Assembly: GCA_010645155.1 (NCBI GenBank)
Contig: CM021318.1
Location: 6,347,481 to 6,411,480 of the forward strand
Source: Tigriopus japonicus
Taxonomy: Eukaryota; Arthropoda; Copepoda; Harpacticoida; Harpacticidae
Length of the DNA: 64,000 nt
Direction: 5' to 3'
The notes under the pieces are model-generated. The model worked only from the letters and a program-made list of their open reading frames with translations, was not told where the DNA came from and ran no database searches. Below, one piece after another: positions 13,087 through 23,300 of the stretch. The number at the start of each line of letters is the position of its first letter. Within the stretch, counting starts at the first letter, position 1. The translations under genes were made by a program, and so were the position numbers.

Positions 13087-13639
13087 TAAATTGAGCCGGA
13101 GAAGTCATTTTTAAGTTTCAAAACATTTGTGATCAGTTTTGAGGTGAATAGACAATGCCGCATGTGTAATCTAGTTCTTTTAGTTAGATCACGGGCCAAG
13201 AACTGATAAAATGTCACTTAAAACATGCTTAAAACGATTTTATGAATATTTTTGTTGGGATAATTGTTAGACACAATTATGTCGATTATGGTTTTCAATA
13301 TTGGTGAAATATTGGTTTGCCAATCAATTTTGAATGTTTATTTTTGAACAACTTTCTCAAAGGACAAAATCTGGCTTTTGTTAATCCAAATTACACTTAA
13401 GGCTCAAAAGATTTCGTCAATATTTCAACTACAGACAACCATGAGACCACTTAAGGAATGGCTAAAAAGAAAAAAAAGTCAGAGAAGTTTAAGGCATGTT
13501 TTAAGTGACATTATTTCAATTTCTGGTTAATGACCTTATTAATAAAACTCGATTATCTATGCAGAATTCTCTCCTCGCCTCAAAACTGGTCTCAAATGTT
13601 TTTGGAGCAAAAAAAAAATGACTTCTCCAGCTCAATTAA
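13087..13639. mobile_element. foldback (inverted-repeat) element
   Basis: TAAATTGAGCCGGAGAAGTC at the left is matched in inverted orientation by the right end (GACTTCTCCAGCTCAATTAA). Inner blocks also pair: CAAAACATTTGTGA with its counterpart near 13588, and TGTCACTTAAAACATGC at about 13213 with 13492. No coding capacity and no clear target duplication. Confidence 0.65.
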
Positions 13640-13754
13640 CAACAGAGAGCATTCTAAAAGAGTTAGAATATGGGCTTTGTCCTTACCCAGAATTTGAGGT
13701 CAGCTGTAGCCATCGTAGACGATTTACTTTGATTTTAAGTAAAAAGTTCACAAA

Positions 13755-13885
13755 CAAAACGGTCACAAGCTAATAGGTCACAGTAAGGCGGTTACGAGGA
13801 AAAACGGTCATATTATAAAGGCCACAGAGTAAAACGGTCACGGTAAAAAGGTAACACCGTAAAAAGGTCACGATGAAAAATCACT
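13755..13885. repeat. degenerate tandem repeat of GGTCAC units
   Basis: About seven imperfect units of roughly 16-20 bp built on AAAACGGTCAC / AAAAAGGTCAC. No gene overlaps it. Confidence 0.7.
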
Positions 13886-14035
13886 TTTCCATGGATTTTA
13901 TTGAATTCCACCCGGAATTTCTCAGAAGGCCACGGGCAGACCTCGACAGAAGGACGCAATTTTGACTCCAGGGTGATGAGTAGAACCCGGGAAAAAATGT
14001 TGTAAATACGTCCAAAAAATGTCATTGAAATGTCA

Positions 14036-14150
14036 GGAAAAAGGGCAAAAAAAATTGAAATTTAGGGCAAGAGGGGCAAAAAATGTTGAAATTTTGAGCA
14101 AAAAGAGCAAAAAAATGTTGAAAATTAGGGCAAAAAAGTCAATGAAATGT
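14036..14150. repeat. GGGCAAAAAATGTTGAAATT-type repeat
   Basis: Several imperfect repeats of a GCAAAAAA-TGTTGAAA unit of about 25-30 bp. Similar A-rich units recur at 15130-15260. Confidence 0.6.
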
Positions 14151-14546
14151 GTGAGAAATGGGACTAGATGCGTGGAGGACTTGAGAGGACTACAGACATC
14201 TGAAGGAAATAATGCCGTCAAAACTCTAGCTTAAAAAAACGGGAGGTTGCGCTTCACATAGGTGGATGTTTTTATAAGCTAGACGTTAAAACAGTTTATG
14301 TTATAAGTCAGATGGCACATTCAGATCCTTTGAAAGGCAATAGATATTAAAGTCTGCGTAAATAATGGCAACAGTGCCAACTTAAAACATACTTTACTCT
14401 ACACATCGCTATTTAGCCCACGTAAAATAATCATGGAAAAAAAGATCACAAAGTTTCTGATTTGAACTTTTTCATAATTTTTTGACAAAAAGAAACTTTA
14501 AGGGCACTTTTTTCCCCTTTCCAAAGATTTTAATTAATTGCCATCG

Positions 14547-15009
14547 ATACGGGGTGAGGCATGGCGTAGTGCGTACTGCGTCGGTTTGTCGTGCAGATGG
14601 CTGGGGTTCGATCCCGGCTGACTGCCACCCTCAAAACTCAACTCTTCGGAGTCAAAATTTAGCAGTTGAACCGTCTTTCAAATGCAACACACAACTTTCC
14701 AAACTCAACTCTTTGGAGTCAAAATTTAGCATTGAACTGTCTTTCAATGCCAAATACTAGGCAAGCCCCGGTTCGATCCCGGGCTTGCCGAGTCCTAGTG
14801 ACCTGTGGTATTAAGTTACATGCAGAAGTCACGGCCCTTGACGGCTTAAATGGGCGAACCTGGGGTCATTCCCGAGGGTGAGGTAAAAATTAATGTTTGC
14901 TTGCTAGCTTGTCCAAGTGGAGCGGCAATATCCCCATATGGCGGACAGCCTCTATCAGATCGCAGCTGCGAAGCTGCGTTCTGACACCTCAACAAACAAA
15001 CAAACAAAC
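14547..15009 (+). mobile_element. tRNA-derived SINE with 12-bp target duplication
   Basis: Flanked by perfect direct repeats TAATTGCCATCG (14535-14546 and 15010-15021). A Pol III A-box-like TGGCGTAGTGCG (14562-14573) and a B box GGTTCGATCCC (14605-14615) mark the head. A second GGTTCGATCCC (14770-14780) sits in the loop of a near-perfect hairpin (14760-14789). Between them is an internal duplication of about 50 bp (AACTCAACTCTTCGGAGTC near 14638, repeated near 14703). It ends in a (CAAA)n tail at 14991-15009, typical of LINE-mobilised SINEs. Confidence 0.85.
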
Positions 15010-15427
15010 TAATTGCCATCGTAAAATGTGAAGTTGAACAATGACAATTTTAGCGGGAAATTTTGGCGGGAAACTTCAAGCCTTCATTTAATTGATTGGT
15101 CCCTCAGAACCGGTTTTGGGATGAGTTTTTTGAGCAAAAAGTACAAAATATGTTAAGAAAATGTTGAAATTTTCCCAAAAATGTCAAATAAAATTAAAAT
15201 GTTATATTCACGTAAAATTGGCAAAAAATGTAAAAAATAATTTTAATGTAAAAAAAAATTTCCCTAGCCCTAGTGATGAGGGAACACCCTCCTCCATGGT
15301 CCGCCGGATCCAGGGTGGGTTGCGACCATTGTCCTAAAAATGTTGGAAATGACATCCGGTTGACTCTTTGGGTCCCATGTAACAATTTTCAACCAAGGAA
15401 GAGACCAGGGTTCATGGTAGGGATGGG

Positions 15428-15591
15428 TGACACCGGCAATTTTGACCTCGACACCGACACCGACACCGGAAGGTTGAAACCGACACTGACACCGACACTG
15501 GTGTCAAAGTTTCCCATTGACACCGTGGTGTCGACATGGCTGGTTTCGACGCCGACACCGACACCAAGAACGACACCAACACCGACACCAG
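15428..15591. repeat. GACACC hexamer array
   Basis: Imperfect tandem array of GACACC/GACACT hexamers. A second, shorter, partly inverted GGTGTC/GACACC cluster lies at 17026-17100, about 1.5 kb downstream. The pair may be the two ends of one element. Confidence 0.8.
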
Positions 15592-15889
15592 TAATTCATA
15601 TTAGAATTTGGGGTTTTAAAATCATCATCCTAAGTTTTATCAAATACATAACAAGTTCCAACCTTTTTTGGTGGCCCTTAACCTCAAATGAAGGGTAAGC
15701 AACATAACTTTCCCGTTTGGAATTTTTTACAAGTAGGGTCCAGAATTATATTTTTTCGTAGTATTTCCCAAACTTTTCTAATATTTTGGTTGTTTAAAGG
15801 AAAAAATCTATTGGGGAAATTGAAATTTCTATTGTTAAATCCGGTTTGTGTCAAGTGTGCCTCCAACAACAACTAATTAGATTTTAATT

Positions 15890-16215
15890 AACCTTGATCA
15901 AAATTTCAGCTGATTCCACAAAATAAGCGCCTCTTGCGGTCGTATTGAGACATAGTTCCCAGCTAGAGAGTGGTTTTTAATGCCACTTTTGGCAAAACTT
16001 TGGAGAAATAGGTTTATCCTTAGATGCTTACATTTCTTTGCAATGGCATTTTGTTATCAAAATCGTACATTTCGGAGAAATGTTGATTTCAAGAAAATCT
16101 TGAACGGTTTGCCAAAGAGTGGCATTAAAACACACTCATTAGCTGGCAACTATGTCTCAATCTGACCGCAAGAGGCGCTTATTTTGTGGAATCAGCTGAA
16201 ATTTTGTTCAGGGTT
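15890..16215. mobile_element. foldback MITE with ~100-bp arms
   Basis: The left arm begins AACCTTGATCAAAATTTCAG, and the right arm is its complement ending GGTT. The arms include AAATAAGCGCCTCTTGCGGTC on one side and its reverse complement on the other, plus a conserved AGTGGTTTTTAATGCCAC block. A short loop carries no gene. It lies between the two GACACC clusters, so it is probably nested in a larger element. Confidence 0.8.
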
Positions 16216-17025
16216 CATTGCCAAACACTTATTTGATAGATTGGTGTACGCACACAAAAAAGCCAAATAATGGCTTAGTATTAAATATTTATGAATATAT
16301 GGCTCTTTTTCCAAATATTTGGTTTCTTTTGAAGAAAATGAGCATCAAATACTTTGCCACTTTTTAGCAAATGTTTTTCCGGGACCTGCTTATGACATTG
16401 CGGAAACTAAACGGCTTGAAATGGTTTCATAGTGTTTTTGAGGTAGAAAAGCCATTTAAGAAATGACAAACGCTTTGGAGACCCATGGTGATGTTGAGTA
16501 TCAAAAGTTTATTCGTCTGCTTAATCAAGATGTCCTTGGCTTAATGCATGAGCAAAAATTTTATTCAAATTCCCCAAAAACATAATTGAATGTAAGTGAT
16601 TTAACATTTCTTTGCACTTTATTGTTAAATTTCCTTATGGACAATGTTATCTGCAATATTGTCATTTTAGGTACCTAAACATTTAAATTTCATTGAACTT
16701 AATTATCAAATTGTGCTTTAAAAGTTTTATTTAAGTGTTACTGAAATATGAAAGGAGAAAGATTCATTTTTCTAGGCCAATTATGATGTTTGTATTCCCT
16801 ATGATAAGGTCAGTTGAAATTTGTACTTCAAGACATTCATCACGGAGATCAGTCTGGACAGACCCAGACATTCTTCACAAAAATAAAAATAAATTGTAGG
16901 TAAACTTAAATTGGAGAGAGGGGAAAATAGGTTTACATTTCACAATACCCTGCTTTGCAAGCCTTTCAATGTAATTTTTGCGCGATTTGCGGAACTTTCG
17001 GAAAAAACTCACGAAACCTTAAAAC

Positions 17026-17100
17026 GTCGACACCGGAAACCTGGTGTCGACACTGACACCGAAATCCAAAAAAGCCGGTGTCGGTGTCGACACCTCGACA
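17026..17100. repeat. GGTGTCGACACC cluster
   Basis: Mixed-orientation copies of the GACACC hexamer, the inverted counterpart of the array at 15428-15591. Confidence 0.7.
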
Positions 17101-17415
17101 AACAAAATTGGAAAATGCCTGTTCTGTTGAGAATGATCTACAAAAAGGATGTCAAATCAAAATACAAATAGAGGCGATTAAATTTTTAACAATCATGACA
17201 AAATATAATTATTTTAGCATCTGTTCCTACCTAAGAAACAAAATTTAGATGATGCAAGTATGAAAAAGGTTAGTTTTTGAGGAAATATGTGACCAAATTA
17301 CCAAAAAATTACCAAAAAAACTACCAAAAAGTCCGATTTTGTTACATTTTTTTCTCAAAAAACTACCAAAAATAATACATTTTTCAGCGAAATTTTTTAC
17401 ATAAATTTGGTGGCC
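17101..17415. repeat. dispersed A-rich repeat, copy 1 (CTACCAAAAA family)
   Basis: Aligns along its length with 52085-52375: shared AAAAAGGATGTCAAA, GATGATGCAAGTA and CTACCAAAAAT blocks, ending AAATTTGGTGGCCCTG. A third partial copy of the 3' end is at 52432-52545. Probably one end of a transposon family whose terminus is GGTGGCCCTG. Confidence 0.7.
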
Positions 17416-20166
17416 CTGCTTATGAGTATCTCACCTTTTCTTGGATTATCCTAAACTCAAAGACATGTTCAACCACTAAAGGTAACTTGAAGATCTAACT
17501 ACCAATTCTAGATGATATTCTAGAAGATGAAGTTACGCTGAGGTCTAACAACCCTATACCAACCCGGATAACTTCCTAAGTTTGCCCTAATCTGTGGATA
17601 GCTAAGAAATTTGTATGTTCTTCAAGTCTTCCAGAAGAAAAACTCGCCATATGCATGCATATTGACCCGCGAGAAAGCTAGTTCTTGTTACAGAGGACAA
17701 ACTTGGTTAGAAATCTGGATTGTTATTGGTGGTGTGACCCTGGCTTAAACTTGTAGTTTGGTCTTAAAGTTTCTTTTATTGATTGATTGTGTCTTTGAGT
17801 TCAAGGTAATTCGAGGACACGGGAGACATTCCATTGTGCAAACTGGGTTATGTTTGAGCTCGATGAAATTGCCCATTTAGACCCAGCAGGGAAATCTAGT
17901 TCTCATTGGTGGTTTGACGGTTGTCACCATCAGAGATGGTTTCACACGTACTCGTGGTCAAGTTTTGGCACCATACCAGTTCCTCCATGCCCCGATATGG
18001 CTCACATATATCATTTATATCACATATCATATATCTCACTTCATTCAATGCCTTCTCCTCTCAGATTGACGCAAGGTTACGAAATTACTCACGCAACCTA
18101 CCGTTTTGACTGGGTTCCTTTCTAAGCTAGAAATAGAGGCTGGTTCGAACAATGAGGTCCTCCTCTCTTCTTCATCGGGCTCCCTCATTGTTAAATTTGT
18201 TGCCCTCCAATCTTCGTCGGGAATATGCTAGAGCTGATCCTTTAATAGCTTATAAAGTAGTGTTATATATTTATTTCTAAAAACTACTCCTGATCAAACT
18301 ACTATTCAAGGATTATCCTGATCTGCCCATAGTAACTAGTTGGTAGACCAAATTTTGGATCTTCTGGCTCTTTCGTGATGAAAACCTCATGAATTTGCTG
18401 TACTAGTATCATTGACGTAGATTTGCATACTTTTGACAGTGAATGAAATTGGAGTTGAAAAGAGGGTTCTTGTGAGCTCAAATTTTTTTCTATGGGAAAC
18501 TAATTTGTATGGTTACATATTAATGTGCAAGTGTCCTTTTCTTTGCCAAATGAAAAGTCTTTTCCTCGTCACTATTTACCATTTATCAAAGTTTTCCGAT
18601 GATAATAAAGTAAAAATAGGCAAGTGAAGTTGCATCCATCATGGTTAATGAAATATTTTTCGTTCGTTTCATTGCAAACTTGAAATGAGTGAACATATCA
18701 AAGTTCGCAAAATATAAAATTCCAAAGAACGTGAGAGTTCCCTTTAAGAATTTTTTCCTCATGGTCGTTATCTGTCATAATCGTCGTAATGCTTCGCAAA
18801 GTGTACAAAAGAAACCGACGCAACCCCGTACCCGTATTCGTGAACAAGTTAAAAGAGCACAAGGCAAATCAAAACATATTATCCCTCCTCCAATCAATTT
18901 GTTAGAAAACGCATGTATGGTGGTGCAGTGAATACAATTAAACATGAATTCCTAAAGATTTACTAAGACAAGATCTGAAATTTTCAATATTCTCCAATTT
19001 TTGAAAACATGACTTGTATGATTTTTTGTTTGTGCATTACATTTGATGGTAAGTAGAAACGTTAAGTTTTCATGAAAATAAGAATCCAAACTTTGGCTAA
19101 ACTTTGGCTGAAGATCAATTTGACCTTTATGGAAAAACTGATCGGAAGGGTACGTTAATGAAACTAATGATCCTTATTGGAAACCAATAAGTAGAAAGGA
19201 ACGTGAAAATTTCTTGATGGAGCACCTTGCCGTTTCCAATATATCCAAAAGCCATTGGTTTGAGAAATAAAGTCCCACTTTAATCTACAAGCGTACTAGT
19301 CAAAAACCAAAGCCAAACAGAGGCAAATACTTCATTTTGTTTATTACTTAATTTGCAAATATTTTTGATGAACTGGTCACTTTAGGCCAACAAATGTCAA
19401 AAGATAAAATCACTAGCAAAAGAACCATGTACCAAGCAGAATTCCGGAGCTCCGATAAAGAAAAAACCTTTTCTTTGCACACTTATCCTACAGAAGCTCA
19501 TGTGAAAGAAGCGTCGTCAGAACACTTGCAACAATGACTTTTTCATGAAGCTTTAGAAAAGATAAAAAAACACCAGGAACTGCACAGAAAAAATACAGCA
19601 AAAAGGAGCCTTTGACCGAAAAACATCCATGGCAGGGCTTGAATCCATCTTCTTTTGCGATCCAATGACTGGATCCATCTTTACCTGCATGATCTGTGTA
19701 AATTGATTGCAAATTCGACTTTCGTTTTAACTTGAACTTCCTGATTGATGGTAGCAACATCATAGGCAAACATTTGAAGTTTCAAAAAAGTCAGACAACT
19801 TGACTGTGACGACGCTTCTTTCCCGTGAGCTTCTTCACGTATAGCCAATTCAACAAAAATATCAATGCTCAAATTTATCCAGAGAGAGTCCAAAAATACG
19901 GAACTTTTATTTGTTCACACTGAAACCTCTCACTTCAGTGTATTTGGTTTCGAAAGTCGAATAAAGGTTAGAAATTTAATGAGACTGTTCAATCATTTAA
20001 AATTATAACACTTGAACCCTTGACTGCCAAGGAAAAACCGATTGAAATAAAGGCTTATGCTTCATTTTTAAGGGAAAATGCTAGAAATCCCAAAACCCTG
20101 TCACCCTGGAAAACCTTCGCCTCATCGATGCTGACATATATTTTGATCGTTCCGGCTCAAAATACC
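17416..20166. other. no gene recognised
   Basis: AT-rich. A basic, Gln/Pro-rich open frame at 18761-18931 (56 codons from an ATG) has no splice or homology support. The segment near 19815-19838 shares a CTTCTTTCCCRTGAGCTTC motif with the arms of the foldback element at 52573-54978. Confidence 0.35.
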
Positions 20167-20301
20167 ATGGAGGTTTTCCTTCTTCAAATATATTTGTTGG
20201 TCATTTTTGGGTGGAATTCGGTCGTCAAAAGTCATCCCAAGCCAGTGAAAACTCCAGAATTAACTAAACTGCAAGAAGAGCTTATGAAAAATTTACCGAA
20301 G
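20167..20301 (+). CDS. protease exon 1: signal peptide
   Basis: Encodes 45 residues: hydrophobic MEVFLLQIYLLVIFGW then a Lys/Pro-rich polar stretch. It ends phase 0 at donor GTGCGT (20302). The link to exon 2 is inferred from strand, order, phase and secretion logic; no cDNA supports it. Confidence 0.7.
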
Positions 20302-23300
20302 GTGCGTACACACCTATCTATCTTCCTAACGAATGGTTAGTCTAGAACAGACGAGCAGTATTTTTGCATTTAAAAAAATGAGACATTATAAATATCTTAA
20401 GGCATATTTATTGATAAATTAATGTGGAACGCTTTATTAGAGGATCCAGAACTCTTCACTGATATTTAGCTAAAAGAAACAATGCGTTTCTATGGTTTCA
20501 ATGGTTACTGGACAATAGAGCAAGTATAAAAATCAACGCTCCAAGAAATGAAAAAAAAAATATTGGCTCGTTGACCCTTCTTTTTTTCTTTTTTTGCATT
20601 TGTCTTTTTAAAACCTCATTCAGACCCAAAAAAACTGACGTCCGAACGTTAGATTAGAAAGTCATTTTTTCTGGAAGAAAGAACAATCCAAAACCTGTTT
20701 GACTTTTATGCCAAGAATAAAATTTTTGAACAAAAAAGAACAGACCAAAATTTTGACTAAAAATTTGAGCCTCAAACAGCTCATTCTTGGGTATATCTTT
20801 AACCGAAAAACTTCTTTTTTCGCTATTTTAAACCTTTTTTTCGCTTGCCAAACGTCAGGATATAATCTATGCGGAATATGAGTTCAGAACATTAATGTTT
20901 GAAGTTTATTAAAACTAGCGACAGGAAGTTAAGACGAAAAAAACCTGAAAAATACGACAAAAAAGACGAAAAACCTAACAAATACGACAAAAAAGACGAA
21001 AAACCTAACAAATACGACAAAAAAGACGAAAAACCTAACAAATACGACAAAAAAGACGAAAAAAACTGACAAATACGACAATAAAGACGAAAAAAACTGA
21101 CTTACACGGCAAAAAAGACTAATGAATTGCCTGTAAAGAGGATTAAAACTGCTGCCCATAAAGTAGACAAAATGTGTGGCCCAATTGAGGGGAAACAGCT
21201 GCACTCTTGTGCAAAACGGGAAAAGTGCCAAATAAGCAAGAAATGGTCAGTGGAATATATAAATTTAAAAGAAACCCAAGAGCTCAAAACCGCCCTTATT
21301 TCAACATTTTCAATAGAGCAATATTTAGAAGCAGATTCGCTGACATTAATTCTTCGAAGAGTCAGATAAGATAGCCTGTTCAATCCAATTTTCTTTCTTT
21401 TTGTCAGGAAACTCTACAAGTTAAAGTGTAAGTGTGGGTTATATTTTGTTGCCCAAGTTTTGGCCTTGAACTTTTTAAAAGTGTCTATTTGATTCCAAAT
21501 TTGAGAAAAAGCTTCAAATCTAAGAAAAATTCCAATTTTTGACTAATTAGACGAAAAAAGTTGAGGGAAATTGCCGGATTAGACGAAAAAAGACGAATAA
21601 AATCCAAATTAGACGAATAGATTTGTCGCGACGAATAAGGGTAAAAAAGACGAATAAAGACGAAAAAAGACAAATAAGTTTATTTGTCTTAAGTTCCTGT
21701 CCCTAATTAAAACTATTCTGAAAGTTCAACTAATTTTAGGGTCAGAACCATGTCTATGTGCAAATGATAACCTAAATAGGCGCGAGCGTTGTCAAAATCA
21801 ATTTAAGTCCTGGTATATAAGAAAAAGTTTCCAATTTCCCTTATGTTGTAAATCTTTATTACCTACTTTGGATCATTTACTCAAGACTTCAGTGGCCATC
21901 TGACAAAGAAATTGTGGTTAAATGAAACAAGATTCTCCCAAAAGTAATGTCCATAGAAGCAAATGTTTGTGTGTACCTTTACCTATAAGCTTCGAATATT
22001 ATTAATTTATTCCTAAACGTTTCAAAATTCTGAAGGACAAGAATGAAACATAATTGGTTATCGCTCGAATAGTATCAATTAAAACCCATACAGAGTAGTC
22101 GGCCGGACTCAAGCGGCTTTTGTACTAAAAATAAGTGCCTGCTTCAATTCTCAATGAAGCTCATACACTTCTATATTTTGTCAATCCTTAAGAGTGAGTC
22201 ATGCTCAGATACAAAATAAACAGGCCATTATACCTAAAAATCTGCCATCCTCCTCTTAAGAGACAAGACAAGGCTCATACCAACTGCCCGAAACTATCTC
22301 GCTGATGTACATTATACCCGGACCTGTTCATTTTAAAAGTTATTTTCAATACTCTTCTGCGATTCTGAAACTGCAAGTTTAACAAACTTCTTTTGAAAAT
22401 CCCAACTGGAATGAGAAGCTTAAAGAATGTACACTTAATCCACCGACTTGGTGAAAGGCCAGTATTTCTATATTGAACAATGAAATACTTCACGATATTT
22501 CATCTTCCTGTAATCAACTACAAAAAAGATTATTCTTATTATTACATTTTTTGTGATTGATACTTTTTCAGGGATGGCCAATGGATCGTTGTGTAAATTC
22601 GCACGGTGATTTTGGCCTATGTTCGACTCACGAGGCCTGTGAAGACTCCGACGGATTACACATTGGCCATTGCTCTTTGGCGGGTATTCCGGGAGCTGGT
22701 TCCTGTTGCTATCAACTTCGATGTCGTCCGACGTCAATTCAACAGGATATGACACTAAGATTTAACCACGTAAGTCTCATTAGTTGAGGCCTGAACAATC
22801 AAACGCCAACAAGTTTAAAATTCTAAAGAGGTAAACAAATCAACTTAACATCTAGCAAAATTGTTTGTTAGCAAGCGTAAAAGAACAGGACTTTCGGTGT
22901 TCATTTTGTTCCACTAAAATTTAGCTCTGATACTGATCCTTGACGACCGGAAATATTTAGGGTCAGGCTTAATCCGATTCGACAGTTATCCGAAGCCCAA
23001 AGATCCTGCTCAAACCATCCCAAGAAATTTGAACTGAAAATATTCGAGCTTGCTCTTAAGTCAAAATTTAGTGCGAATGTTATTTTATAGATCTTTCTTA
23101 GATGACGTATATTCATATATATAGCGGCCGAAAATATTTAATTAAAAATATTTAATATAAATAATTTTGTAAATAATTTATATATAAATAAATAAATTAA
23201 TTTAAATATTTTACCGTATTGAGCACTTTTTAAATATTTGGGCTTTTTTCCAAAACTAAAGGAAAATTCCCTGTTTCTTTGAATAATATCAAGAATCATC

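Noticed and set aside
18689..18931. 80-codon basic frame with non-ATG start
   Set aside because: No homology, no splice signals, and surrounding AT-rich noise; not supportable as a gene.
20929..21231. 100-codon minus frame rich in Phe and Val
   Set aside because: It is a translation of the 30-bp tandem array, not a gene.
22154..22193. Signal-peptide-like start (MKLIHFYILSIL) with a GTGAGT donor upstream of the CLIP exon
   Set aside because: It ends in phase 1, but the CLIP exon needs phase 0; the exon at 20167-20301 fits in phase.
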